Part shown: one piece after another, positions 52,633 through 60,667 of the stretch
Numbering within the stretch: the first letter of the stretch is position 1
How the letters are laid out: each line of letters begins with the position of its first letter
Source: JAHFPN01 sp036559465
GTDB lineage: Bacteria; Pseudomonadota; Alphaproteobacteria; Rhizobiales; Xanthobacteraceae
Reading direction: 5' to 3'
Assembly: GCA_036559465.1 (NCBI GenBank)
Contig: DATBTC010000018.1
Location: 1 to 60,667 of the forward strand
Length of the DNA: 60,667 nt
Position numbers and translations under genes: made by a program
The notes under the pieces: model-generated
What the model saw: only the letters and a program-made list of their open reading frames with translations
Databases searched by the model: none
Told to the model about the DNA's origin: nothing

Positions 52633-53043
52633 TTACGCCGGCAGCATCGCGATCGCCTCGACCTCGACCAACGCGCCGGGGCGCGCGAGCGCGGGCACGC
52701 CGATGGCGGTGCTGGCCGGAGGCGCCGCCATGTTCAGGTGCCGGTTGCGTACCTCGCGGAAGATCGGCACGTGCTTCTCGATGTCGACCATATAGGTATT
52801 GATCTTGACGATATGCTCGACCCCGGCGCCGACGGCGGCGAGCGCGGCCTTGATATTTTCGAAGGTCTGCTCGGCCTGGGCACGGAAATCGCCCGGCTCG
52901 CCGACTACCTTTCCTTCGACGTCTAAGCCAAGTTGGCCCGCGAGATAGACGATCCGGCCGGGGTCTGTGATCTCGACTACGTGCGAATAGCCCGGCGGCT
53001 TGGAGAGTGTAGCGGGATTGAGAAAACGCGGCTCGGCTGGCAT
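52633..53043 (-). CDS. RidA family protein
   Basis: A 136-residue YjgF/YER057c/UK114-type protein. YLAGQLGLDVEGKVVG near residue 32, AEQTFENIKAALAAVGAG near 56 and the family-typical catalytic Arg region VRNRHLNMAAP near 98, then EVEAIAMLP at the end. It hydrolyses enamines or imines or acts in a pathway; here it heads a catabolic operon. GGGAG precedes the ATG. Confidence 0.9.
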   Translation of the reverse strand: MPAEPRFLNPATLSKPPGYSHVVEITDPGRIVYLAGQLGLDVEGKVVGEPGDFRAQAEQTFENIKAALAAVGAGVEHIVKINTYMVDIEKHVPIFREVRNRHLNMAAPPASTAIGVPALARPGALVEVEAIAMLPA

Positions 53044-53160
53044 GGCGGAACTCCCTAGGAGGCTTTTCAGACATTATAGATGAAAAGGCGGCGGACGAGT
53101 GCGGGTCGCAGTCTTCGGCCCGTCATCCTAAGATCGACGGGGCTTTGAGAGGAGTGCTTT

Positions 53161-53637
53161 ATGATCTACGGCCTGACGACGTTCGCATGGGTGCACACAA
53201 TACTGAGCCTGGTGGGGCTGGTATCCGGGCTCATCGTGCTGATCGGGTTGTTCGGCTCGAAACAGCTCGGCGGTTGGACGGCGCTTTATCTTGCGAGCAC
53301 GGTGGCAACGAGCGTTACCGGGTTCGGCTTTCCATTTGACAGATTTCAGGATTCCCACTGGGTCGGCGTTCTATCGCTCGTCGTGCTCGCTGCGGCAATC
53401 CTGGCCCGCTACGTCTATCGCTTCGCCGGGGCTTGGCGCTGGATCTATGCGCTAGGCGTGGTGCTCAGCCTCTATTTCCTCGTCTTCGTCGCGGTCGCGC
53501 AGCTTTTCAAGAAGGTGCCCGCCCTCGCCGCGATGGCGCCCACCTTGTCGGAGCCGCCGTTCGCTAGCACGCAGCTTGTCGTAACGGTGATTTTCGTAGT
53601 GCTTGCGATTGCAGCGGCGATCAAGTTCCGCCCCTAG
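53161..53637 (+). CDS. hypothetical four-span membrane protein
   Basis: A 158-residue protein with GAGAGGAG before the ATG. Four hydrophobic segments (about residues 8-30, 40-58, 67-90, 95-120 and a last one near 135-155; the fourth and fifth may be one family feature) fill the chain. It has the look of a small inner-membrane protein conserved in Hyphomicrobiales. No function known to me. Confidence 0.7.
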   Translation: MIYGLTTFAWVHTILSLVGLVSGLIVLIGLFGSKQLGGWTALYLASTVATSVTGFGFPFDRFQDSHWVGVLSLVVLAAAILARYVYRFAGAWRWIYALGVVLSLYFLVFVAVAQLFKKVPALAAMAPTLSEPPFASTQLVVTVIFVVLAIAAAIKFRP

Positions 53638-53673
53638 CCGGCAATCCTGCTCTCCGAGGCACTATTCGCGCAA

Positions 53674-53715
53674 AACAATTCAGCCTCGGCTCTTCCGAGC
53701 CGAGGCTGAATTGTT
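53674..53715. terminator. 19-bp perfect hairpin downstream of tRNA-fMet
   Basis: AACAATTCAGCCTCGGCTC at 53674-53692 pairs perfectly with 53697-53715 around a TTCC loop (GGAA on the minus strand), followed on the minus strand by TTGTTTTG. It lies 10 bases beyond the tRNA 3' end and also just after the small membrane protein gene, so it can stop transcription from both sides. Confidence 0.85.
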
Positions 53716-53724
53716 CGCGAAAGT

Positions 53725-53801
<77 letters not shown>

Positions 53802-53888
53802 CCAAATCGTGATTTCCGGCCGCCAGTTGCGACCGGCAACCGGTATGTAGCAACTGAAACCGCGGGTGGGAAGGGCTGATCCTTCAAC

Positions 53889-54812
53889 ATGACAGCGTTT
53901 TCCGGTACGCAAAATGCCATTATGTCCGCCAATCTCACCCTACGTCGCCGAGGCCCCATCGGTGCTGCGCTTGCCGCGGTGGCTCGCGACATTTTCGGCG
54001 AAGCACGCGCCGGGCTTGCAGATAGACGGCGTCCCGACTCGGAACGGATCCACGAATTTCGCAAGGCAATGAAGCGCTGGCGCGCACTGCTTCGCCTGTT
54101 GGAGCCGCCGATCGGCGACGAGGCTCGTGCGCTGCGCAAGTCGGCGCGGGAGCTCTCCCAGTCGCTGACCCGCACGCGCGACGGCCAATCCGCGCTCGAT
54201 GCGCTTGACGACGTCGATAAGGAAGAGAGCCCGCTTTCGCCGCGAGTGATGGCGAACATGCGCAAGCGCTTGGAGGCGCTGAAACACCGCCGTGAGCGTG
54301 CGGCCCTCAAGCCGGAGCTGCGCCGCCGCCTGCGGCGCGGTCTGACGGCGGCGGAGCGTGTCTACGAACGCTGGACGCTCGACGAAGTCGACTTCGAAGC
54401 CATCGCTGACGGCCTAACGGAAACCTATCGGCGCGCGCGCCGCGCGATCCCCGACACTTGGACACAAGCAAAGGCCGAGGAATTACACGAACTGCGCAAA
54501 CGCGTAGTCGAGCACCGCTACCAGATGGAGCTCGTGGAATCGCTCTGGCCGCGCTTCGGAAAATTGTGGGTGGAGGAGACGCAACGGCTGCGCAATCGTC
54601 TCGGCACCTATCAGGACCTCGCCGTGCTGGCGGGCCTTGCCGCACCGCATCGGCCGCTCGCGCCTTGGCGCTCGCGGCTTGCACCGGCGATCACGAGGCG
54701 CCAGATCGCGCACGTGAACGGCGCGGGGCGCATCGCTGGCCGGCTGTTCGCCGAGCGGCCGAAGGCGTTCCGCCAGAGGCTTTCGGCGTTGTGGACGGGT
54801 CGCGATCGCTGA
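53889..54812 (+). CDS. CHAD domain-containing protein
   Basis: A 307-residue all-helical protein. Two CHAD repeats are marked by RIHEFRKAMKRWRALLRLLE near residue 53 (given as position) and ELHELRKRVVEHRYQMEL near 196, with basic patches throughout. CHAD domains bind inorganic polyphosphate; free ones localise to polyphosphate granules. It is divergent from tRNA-fMet. ATG at 53922 is a possible shorter start. Confidence 0.9.
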   Translation: MTAFSGTQNAIMSANLTLRRRGPIGAALAAVARDIFGEARAGLADRRRPDSERIHEFRKAMKRWRALLRLLEPPIGDEARALRKSARELSQSLTRTRDGQSALDALDDVDKEESPLSPRVMANMRKRLEALKHRRERAALKPELRRRLRRGLTAAERVYERWTLDEVDFEAIADGLTETYRRARRAIPDTWTQAKAEELHELRKRVVEHRYQMELVESLWPRFGKLWVEETQRLRNRLGTYQDLAVLAGLAAPHRPLAPWRSRLAPAITRRQIAHVNGAGRIAGRLFAERPKAFRQRLSALWTGRDR

Positions 54813-54901
54813 GCCTGCCAAAGACCAGTGACCGGCGAATAAAACCTGTTAGGCTTTGACGGGCTCAAGGAAGGCCCGGGAGCTAAAACGGGAGAAGCGT
54901 C

Positions 54902-55102
54902 ATGGCCGTTGCAAGGGTAAGCAAGATCACCGCCTCTTCATCGAAGGGATTTCAAGAAGCCGCGCAGGAAGGCATGAATCGCGCGATGAAAACCTTGCGC
55001 GGCGTCACCGGCTTCGAACTCCTCTCGCAGAAGGTCAAGGTCGAGGGGGGCAAGATCGCCGAGTATCGCGTGACCATGGAAGTCACGTTCATTCTCGAAT
55101 AA
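54902..55102 (+). CDS. dodecin family protein
   Basis: A 66-residue beta-alpha-beta-beta protein of the dodecameric dodecin fold (COG3360). GFQEAAQEGMNRAMKTLRGV is the helix, residues about 16-35. The Trp and Gln that sandwich flavin in the haloarchaeal and mycobacterial proteins are replaced (VTGFELL; AEYRVTM), so flavin binding is doubtful. GGGAGAAG precedes the ATG. Confidence 0.88.
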   Translation: MAVARVSKITASSSKGFQEAAQEGMNRAMKTLRGVTGFELLSQKVKVEGGKIAEYRVTMEVTFILE

Positions 55103-55166
55103 TCCACTTCGCTTCCGCACCGCCACGCGCTATTCCACCTGACCCGCCCAGCCGCGAGCCAGAACC

Positions 55167-56498
55167 ATGCCCCATTCCAGATCCGCAATCCCCGGTCCGA
55201 GTCTTTCCGTACTCGACGGCGTCGCCATGATCGTCGGCGTCGTCATCGGCGTCGGCATTTTCAAGACGCCCTCGCTGGTGGCCGCAAGCGTCGGCAGCGA
55301 AGCGATGTTTATCGGCGTGTGGGTGCTGGGCGGCATCATCACGCTGCTGGGTGCGCTATGCTACGCGGAGCTGGGCAGCGCGCACCCGAATGTGGGCGGC
55401 GAATATCATTTCCTCTCGCGCGCATACGGGCAGTCGGTGGGACTGTTGTTCGCCTGGGCGCGCGGAACGGTAATCCAGACCGGCGGCATCGCCGCGATCG
55501 GGTTCGTCTACGGCGATTACGCGACCCAGCTGCTCCCGCTCGGCCCCTACAGCACCGCGATCCACGCTGCCGTCGCACTCCTGGTGCTGACGGCCATTAA
55601 TGTAACTGGCACGCCGGAGAGCAAGCGCCTTCAGGTTTTTCTGAGCGCGCTCACCGTCATCGCGCTTCTGTCGGTAATGCTGGCCGGCTTCCTGCATGGT
55701 GCGGCGCCGAAGGTGGCGAGCTCTACAACGCCGCCGCTCGGCGCGATCGGGCTCGCCATGGTGTTCGTGCTGCTCACTTATGGCGGATGGAACGAGGCGG
55801 CCTATCTCACCGGCGAACTCAGGGATGTGCGCCGCACTATCGCCCGGACGCTGATCCTTGGCACGGCCACGGTGACGGTGGCCTATATCCTCACCAATCT
55901 CGCATATCTGAACGCCTTCGGGCTCGAGGGTCTGAGCAAGAGCAGCGCGGTCGGTGCGGACCTGATGAAGCTCGCCGTGGGCGACGCCGGCGCGATGGCC
56001 CTGAGCCTGATCGTGTGCGTATGCGCCTTGAGCACGCTCAATGCCACGATCTTCACCGGCGCGCGGGTCTATTACGCGCTCGGGCGCGACCTCAGCACGA
56101 TCCGGGTGCTCGGTGCATGGGATATGCGCGGCCACGAGCCCAAGAACGCGCTCTTGCTGCAATGCACGATCGCGCTCCTGCTGATAGCGTTCGGCGCGAC
56201 CACGCCGGAAGGCTTCGAAGCGATGGTGGCCTATACCGCGCCGGTATTCTGGTTTTTCCTGATGCTGGTCGCGATCTCGGTCTTCGTGTTTCGCCGCCGT
56301 GACCCCGGAGCGCTGAACTACCGCATGCCGCTCTATCCGCTGCCGCCGATCCTGCTGGCTCTGGCTGCGGCCTGGATGGTCTATTCCAGCCTCGCCTATG
56401 CGGGGCTCGGCTCGATCCTCGGAATCCTGGTGCTGCTCGCCGGCACACCGCTGCTCTTGATCGAATGGCGAGCTAAGACGGCGGGAGCCGGAAAGTAA
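55167..56498 (+). CDS. APC family amino acid permease
   Basis: A 443-residue inner-membrane transporter with twelve predicted spans. The first span has the APC motif GVVIGVGIFKTPSLV near residue 28, the conserved GGEYHFLSRAYG is near 78, and the second half begins GLAMVFVLLTYGGWNEAAYLTGELRDVRRTI near 195 (quoted in part). The profile is close to the LAT/amino-acid exchanger branch. The substrate is unknown; 64 bases after dodecin. Confidence 0.9.
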   Translation: MPHSRSAIPGPSLSVLDGVAMIVGVVIGVGIFKTPSLVAASVGSEAMFIGVWVLGGIITLLGALCYAELGSAHPNVGGEYHFLSRAYGQSVGLLFAWARGTVIQTGGIAAIGFVYGDYATQLLPLGPYSTAIHAAVALLVLTAINVTGTPESKRLQVFLSALTVIALLSVMLAGFLHGAAPKVASSTTPPLGAIGLAMVFVLLTYGGWNEAAYLTGELRDVRRTIARTLILGTATVTVAYILTNLAYLNAFGLEGLSKSSAVGADLMKLAVGDAGAMALSLIVCVCALSTLNATIFTGARVYYALGRDLSTIRVLGAWDMRGHEPKNALLLQCTIALLLIAFGATTPEGFEAMVAYTAPVFWFFLMLVAISVFVFRRRDPGALNYRMPLYPLPPILLALAAAWMVYSSLAYAGLGSILGILVLLAGTPLLLIEWRAKTAGAGK

Positions 56499-56509
56499 GG
56501 GCGCGCAGT

Positions 56510-57613
56510 CTACTGGCTCGCGGCTTTCGCCGGTTTCTTCACGGCCACCAGCAAGTTGGATTCGTTGGGCCGCCAGCGATAGCCGATCCCGAAATCCAGT
56601 TTGCCCGGCTTGCTCTGCTGATACAGCTGCCGCAGCTTCGGCTGATTGTGCTCGGGGAACGTGCCGATCGGGCCGAGATATTTTCCGAACAGGTTGAGTT
56701 GCCACTCGTCGGGCTTGAATGCGGACATCGGAATGCCGGAGTCGTCCTGAACGATCGACCGGCTGTGCTCGATGAGGAACTGGCGCGTGCGCGAGAACGA
56801 CTGGCGATGCAGCAGGTAGGAAGCGCTCTTCAGGAGACTGTCGCCGGTTCCGAGTTTTTCGCAGAATTTGAGAAAGCCGCTATTCTTCACGCCCGAGTCG
56901 GATAGGTCGGTACGAAAATAATAAAGGGTCTGCGGCGCGTCATCGCCGCGCGCGAACACGATCTTCACGCCATCGACGGCCTGCCGGGGGCGCACCTGGT
57001 CAACCGGCGTAACGATGCCGTCCTTATCCAAATTCACCAGGGTCACGTCTTTGATCGTATTTCCGGAGCGCGCGATGAACACGTACAAGATCGGCAGCGT
57101 GCCGCTCAGCTCGCCTTGCTGCAGCTGCTGCCTCATATGGGCGGTGATGAAGAAGCTGAGGTTCAAGGCGGTATTCAGCGAAGCGCGAAGACTCGGCAAC
57201 GAGTAAGCCGTCCGCCCAGTGATTTCGGGAATGCGTCCGACCGGCTCGAGACCGGCCAGCACATAGGTGGAAGCTTTCGGAAAGAACGCGTTGGCGTACA
57301 GGAAGTCGGGGCCGCTGAATGTGTAGAACAACGTCTCGCGCTGCTCCTTCAGATTTTCAGCGGACCAGGCGCGGATTCTCGAAATCTGCTCGCGGTCGAG
57401 CTTTTTCCAGGCGGCGTCGAAGGACCGGGCATGCTGCTGCCAACCCGGATCGCGGGTGAATTTCATCAGCGGCGATTCGGCGGAGGGCTGCATGCCGGCG
57501 AGATAGCGTGCGGCATCGTCGGCGCGGGAAGCCTCGGCGGATACCGCACCGTGAGATGCGGCGAATAAGATCAGGCCGGCGACGACAGCAACGGCTTTCG
57601 CGGAAAACGGCAT
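56510..57613 (-). CDS. conserved hypothetical exported protein
   Basis: A 367-residue protein with a signal peptide (residues 1-26, ending VSA-EA). It has no motif I can assign to an enzyme. Landmarks: LYTFSGPDFLYANAFFP-like block near residue 95 (FSGPDFLYANAFFP), LEPVGRIPEITGR near 122, YFRTDLSDSGVKNSGF near 228 and GTFPEHNQPKLRQLYQQSKPG near 313 (quoted in part as GTFPEHNQPKLRQLY). The FSGPDFLYANAFF block is conserved in secreted proteins of unknown function. It is divergent from a secreted hydrolase-like gene. Confidence 0.75.
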   Translation of the reverse strand: MPFSAKAVAVVAGLILFAASHGAVSAEASRADDAARYLAGMQPSAESPLMKFTRDPGWQQHARSFDAAWKKLDREQISRIRAWSAENLKEQRETLFYTFSGPDFLYANAFFPKASTYVLAGLEPVGRIPEITGRTAYSLPSLRASLNTALNLSFFITAHMRQQLQQGELSGTLPILYVFIARSGNTIKDVTLVNLDKDGIVTPVDQVRPRQAVDGVKIVFARGDDAPQTLYYFRTDLSDSGVKNSGFLKFCEKLGTGDSLLKSASYLLHRQSFSRTRQFLIEHSRSIVQDDSGIPMSAFKPDEWQLNLFGKYLGPIGTFPEHNQPKLRQLYQQSKPGKLDFGIGYRWRPNESNLLVAVKKPAKAASQ

Positions 57614-57668
57614 TCTGGGAGTCCCCTGTTGAGGTCCCTTCTTCCGGAAAATGCACCAATGAACAAGT

Positions 57669-57752
57669 CCGAAAATGACTTAGTTTTCGGCACGATATGA
57701 CCCTTGCGCGCGCCTGCACCCTCGTCTTGGCAATCACGATCCGGTCGTGATT
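57669..57752. promoter_or_regulatory. divergent intergenic region with two inverted repeats
   Basis: CCGAAAA/TTTTCGG at 57669-57690 and the perfect AATCACGA-TCCGG-TCGTGATT at 57732-57752 lie in the 198 bases between the two divergent secreted-protein genes. Either may be an operator shared by both. Confidence 0.4.
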
Positions 57753-57811
57753 CAATCTTAAGGGTGTTCGCGTTCAATCGATTCACCGGCCGGAATGCAG
57801 AGGGAACAGCC

Positions 57812-58825
57812 TTGCAAGCCTTACGCTCGCCGCTGATCGCAGTTGCGCTCTGCGCGCTCGCTTCCCTCGCGCCGTACGATCTGCGCGCCGAGACCGCCCA
57901 GCAGGCAATTGTGGCGCCGCTGCTTCCAATACAATTCACTCCACCGCCTGCCCCAGCCCGAAAACCGAGCAAGACAAAGCTCGTAGAGTTCGAATACGCC
58001 CCCTTCCCGTTCGAGGGCATCGATCCGCGTACCGGCCGGTCGTTCATCAATACCGACGAAACCGGCCGGCCCGGGCGCGTTACGCGGGGCGGCTTTAAAC
58101 CGGAGGATCAGACCTACGCCGATCAGCGCGTGCTCCTGCACATCCCCGAAGGCTTCGACGTCCGCCGGCCGGCCGCCATCGTCGTGTTTTTCCACGGTCA
58201 TCGCGCGACGATCGCGAGCGATGTGCTCACGCGGCAGCGAGTGGCGGAGCAAATCTCCCTATCGCAAGCAAATGCGGTGCTGGTCGCTCCCCAATTCGCG
58301 GTGAATGCGGCGGATTCCAGCGCCGGCAGCTTTTGGGAGCCCGACCTGTTCAGGCTATTTCTCGAGGAGACTTCCGAGCAACTTGCGCTGCTGAATGGGG
58401 TGTCCGGCACGACGCTGATTTTCGACCGCATGCCGGTCATCATCATCGGCTATAGCGGCGGCTATTCGCCGACGGCCTGGGCCATCCATCACAGCAGCAC
58501 GAACAAGCGCCTGCGCGGCGTCGTCTTGCTCGATGCGCTCTATGGCGAACTCGACAAGTTCGAGACCTGGATCAAGAGCGACCGCAGCCGCTTCTTCGTC
58601 AGCGCCTATCTCGGCTCCACGCGCGCCAGGAACCTCGAATTGCAGCGCATCCTGGCGGATCAGAACATCCCGCTCCGTACCTCGCTCGAGCCGCAATTAC
58701 GGCCGGGCAGCATAGTGTTCATCGCGGGCGGCGCCGACGAGCGGCACAGCAGTTTCGTGACGCAAGCCTGGACCGCCAATCCGATCACCGATCTGCTCAA
58801 CCGGTTGCCCGAATACCGGCGCTAA
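57812..58825 (+). CDS. secreted alpha/beta-hydrolase-like protein, TTG start
   Basis: A 337-residue protein. The start is a TTG at 57812 with AGAGGGAA nine bases before it; upstream in-frame codons have no ribosome site. A signal peptide follows (residues 1-25, YDLRA-ET). The nucleophile elbow GYSGGYSPTAW (near residue 210), oxyanion-type FFHGHRAT (near 130), an acidic LLDALYGELD (near 240) and a late His in DERHSSF (near 307) fit a Ser hydrolase. The substrate is unknown. Confidence 0.75.
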   Translation: MQALRSPLIAVALCALASLAPYDLRAETAQQAIVAPLLPIQFTPPPAPARKPSKTKLVEFEYAPFPFEGIDPRTGRSFINTDETGRPGRVTRGGFKPEDQTYADQRVLLHIPEGFDVRRPAAIVVFFHGHRATIASDVLTRQRVAEQISLSQANAVLVAPQFAVNAADSSAGSFWEPDLFRLFLEETSEQLALLNGVSGTTLIFDRMPVIIIGYSGGYSPTAWAIHHSSTNKRLRGVVLLDALYGELDKFETWIKSDRSRFFVSAYLGSTRARNLELQRILADQNIPLRTSLEPQLRPGSIVFIAGGADERHSSFVTQAWTANPITDLLNRLPEYRR

Positions 58826-58836
58826 TGCCGGCGCGA

Positions 58837-58872
58837 AAAAAGCCGCCGCGGATTTCCCTGCGGCGGCTTTTT
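58837..58872. terminator. bidirectional rho-independent terminator
   Basis: AAAAAGCCGCCGC (58837-58849) and GCGGCGGCTTTTT (58860-58872) form a 13-bp stem with a 10-base loop and A/T tracts on both sides, between the convergent hydrolase and Bug genes. Confidence 0.88.
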
Positions 58873-58906
58873 CGTTTCGAAGTCGAGGCGACTCAGCGCA
58901 GCGCCA

Positions 58907-59890
58907 TCACTGCGGCGCGACCTTGGCAAGCTTGAACACCTCGGCCCATCTCGGGATGTCCTGCTTCAGATAAGCGTGGAGCGACTCAGGCGTGCCGGGG
59001 AACGGGTCGGCGATCGCGCGGCTTTGGAAAAATTCCTTGGTTTCCGCGGAATTGAGAACCTGGTTCAGCCACGCCGACATCTGGTCAACGAATGGCCGCG
59101 GCGTCTTGGCCGGGAACCACGCGCCCCACCAGGCCTCGAGATGGAAATTCGGCACCCCGCTCTCCTGCAAGGTCGGGACCGCCGGGTCGAGGCCGCTGCG
59201 GGTCGAGGTGGTGACCGCAAGTATGCGTAGGTTTCCATTGCGCCCCTGCCCCAGGCCGAACGTAGCGTCGGACCACAGGAAATCGATGAGGCCTGCTTTC
59301 ATGTCGTTCAAGGCTTCGGGCGTGCTCTTGTAGGGCACCGCGACGATCTTCAGGCCGGTGCGCTCCTTGAGCAGCTCGCCGGCCGCCAGCGAAATGTTGT
59401 TGGGATAGCCATAGGAGGCCTTGTCGCCCTTCTCCTTGAGCAGCGCGAGCAACTCCTTGACCGAGCGGGCGGGCGATTGCGGACTGACCGCAAGCAGGAA
59501 CGGCAGCTTCACCAGCGTGGTGACGTGCGCGAAGTCGTCGAGCACGTTGTGCGGCAGGCTCTTGTAGAGATACGGGTTGCCGGCCATTCCGTTGCCCGGA
59601 TTGATGAACAGCGTGTAGCCGTCGGGCTTGGCGCGCGCCACATATTCGGCGGCGATCGTCGTGCCCGCGCCGACCTTGTTCTCGACGATAAAGGTCTTGC
59701 CAGAGCGCTTGCGCAGCTGCTCGACGAAATAGCGCACCAGAATGTCGGCGCCGGTGCCCGGCGCGTAGCCGCACACCACGCGGATCTCGCGGGACGAGGG
59801 ATAAAGTTCCTGCGCTCCCGCGCGGAAACTGGAAAGCGCGAGCGGCGCGAGCGCGGCGCCGACGAGCAAGTCTCTGCGTGCAATACCCAT
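58907..59890 (-). CDS. Bug-type tripartite tricarboxylate transporter substrate-binding protein
   Basis: A 327-residue periplasmic binding protein (TctC/BugT family). Tat-like signal (GIARRDLLVGAALAPLAL) residues 2-20. Family blocks YPSREIRVVCGYAPGTGADI near residue 30, VENKVGAGTTIAAEYVARA near 62, YGYPNNISLAAGELL near 149. No TctA/TctB membrane partners are present, as is common for the large Bug sets. GGGAGG precedes the ATG at 59890. Confidence 0.9.
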   Translation of the reverse strand: MGIARRDLLVGAALAPLALSSFRAGAQELYPSSREIRVVCGYAPGTGADILVRYFVEQLRKRSGKTFIVENKVGAGTTIAAEYVARAKPDGYTLFINPGNGMAGNPYLYKSLPHNVLDDFAHVTTLVKLPFLLAVSPQSPARSVKELLALLKEKGDKASYGYPNNISLAAGELLKERTGLKIVAVPYKSTPEALNDMKAGLIDFLWSDATFGLGQGRNGNLRILAVTTSTRSGLDPAVPTLQESGVPNFHLEAWWGAWFPAKTPRPFVDQMSAWLNQVLNSAETKEFFQSRAIADPFPGTPESLHAYLKQDIPRWAEVFKLAKVAPQ

Positions 59891-59994
59891 ATCCGATCCT
59901 CCCGAGTTGCGTTTGCGCCAGGGCTTGGTGCCCGGCTGCTCGCGCATAGCCTAGGCCAAACGTCCATGCCCCACAACGCGACGAAAAAACGCGG

Positions 59995-60026
59995 AAAGCC
60001 GCCACGGATTCCTCCGCGGCGGCTTT
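59995..60026 (-). terminator. rRNA operon terminator
   Basis: AAAGCCGCC...GGCGGCTTT with an inner CGGA/TCCG pair, one internal mismatch and loop TTCC, between the 5S rRNA 3' end and the Bug gene; the minus strand continues into a T-rich GTTTTTTCG. It ends transcription of 23S-5S. Confidence 0.8.
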
Positions 60027-60062
60027 TCGTTTCGATTGTGAAGAGGGATCTGTCCTTGGCAG

Positions 60063-60178
60063 GCCTGGCAGCGACCTACTTTCGCGCGTCTTGAGACGAA
60101 CTATCATCGGCGCGGTGGAGATTAACGGCCGAGTTCGGGATGGGATCGGGTTTAGGCCCCACGCTATGGCCACCAGAC
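60063..60178 (-). rRNA. rrf: 5S ribosomal RNA
   Basis: 116 bases. Core CCCGATCCCATCCCGAACTC and GTAGGTCGCTGCCAGG are 5S signatures. The ends GTCTGGTGG and CTGCCAGGC form the closing stem. It is downstream of 23S on the minus strand. Confidence 0.96.
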
Positions 60179-60312
60179 CAGCAAAAGACAGAGGGTGAAG
60201 CAAGCGAGCGTTGCGAGCGCAGTCCCCGGGTTTTGCCCGCGGGCCTCGACTCACAAGCTCAAGGTCTTTCTCTCATCATGCGTCGCGCTTTCGCGCATGG
60301 ACATGGAAGATG

Positions 60313-60667
<355 letters not shown>

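Noticed and set aside
55356..56705. 449-residue minus-strand frame opposite the APC permease
   Set aside because: The permease on the plus strand has clear membrane segments and motifs; the antisense product is charged and featureless.

Overview
The window is GC-rich DNA from an alphaproteobacterium, most probably a Hyphomicrobiales (Rhizobiales) member near the Bradyrhizobium/Rhodoplanes group. This rests on the alphaproteobacterial 23S and 5S sequences at the right end, a speF-type leader in front of an ornithine decarboxylase, a homospermidine synthase, dispersed GTCATGCCCGG-type palindromes, and many Tat-exported or Bug-type solute-binding proteins. There is no phage, insertion sequence or CRISPR array. 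The window reads as ordinary chromosome: small metabolic and transport operons packed on both strands.

Layout. 1-3.2 kb: a fused indolepyruvate ferredoxin oxidoreductase, cut by the left edge. 3.5-5.7 kb: an unrecognised small membrane protein divergent from a LysR regulator with a visible LysR box, then an SDR. 5.7-10.1 kb: a ZevAB-like metal pair (DUF1007 plus NicO), an L,D-transpeptidase, a gamma-glutamyltransferase and a small membrane protein. 10.2-13.8 kb: a polyamine operon (speF leader RNA, ornithine decarboxylase, GNAT, homospermidine synthase). 13.8-18.8 kb: a WD40 protein, a tiny lipoprotein and a zinc locus (a 49-residue His-containing membrane peptide, ABC ATPase, permease, binding protein, CobW GTPase) behind an apparently leaderless promoter. 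18.9-22.2 kb: DUF4337, creatininase family, SDR and EamA exporter. 22.2-27.3 kb: a copper/envelope-stress module (sensor kinase with a Met/His-rich periplasmic segment, response regulator, Met-rich Spy/CpxP-like protein, Tat multicopper oxidase, second Spy-like protein).

27.3-35.4 kb: a beta-hydroxyacid dehydrogenase, a small membrane protein, a GntR-controlled sugar ABC importer and a divergent 2-hydroxyacid dehydrogenase. 35.4-39.8 kb: a two-repeat Inh-type protease inhibitor, a truncated radC next to map, sfsA, a DenD-like epimerase/dehydrogenase and an SDR. 39.8-49.6 kb: GNAT, PEP-mutase family lyase, IlvD/Edd dehydratase divergent from an aminotransferase across a 16-bp perfect palindrome, MliC- and LprI-like lysozyme-inhibitor-type proteins around an acyl-CoA dehydrogenase, KDG kinase, KDPG aldolase and a chromate-type transporter. 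49.6-53.0 kb: a four-gene catabolic operon (RidA, CoA-transferase, dehydrogenase, amidohydrolase). 53.1-60.7 kb: a membrane protein, tRNA-fMet with a strong terminator, CHAD protein, dodecin, APC permease, two divergent secreted proteins, a Bug binding protein, then 5S rRNA and the 3' end of 23S rRNA.

The parts that work together most clearly are the polyamine operon (ornithine to putrescine to homospermidine under RNA-leader control), the zinc acquisition operon, and the copper module where sensing, periplasmic Met-rich binding and cuprous-ion oxidation are adjacent. The most unusual details are the leaderless zinc-operon leader peptide, the 92-bp tandem duplication that separates two permease genes, the two-repeat Inh protein with identical cysteine spacing, the radC remnant, and a tRNA-fMet separated from its rRNA operon by about 6.3 kb.
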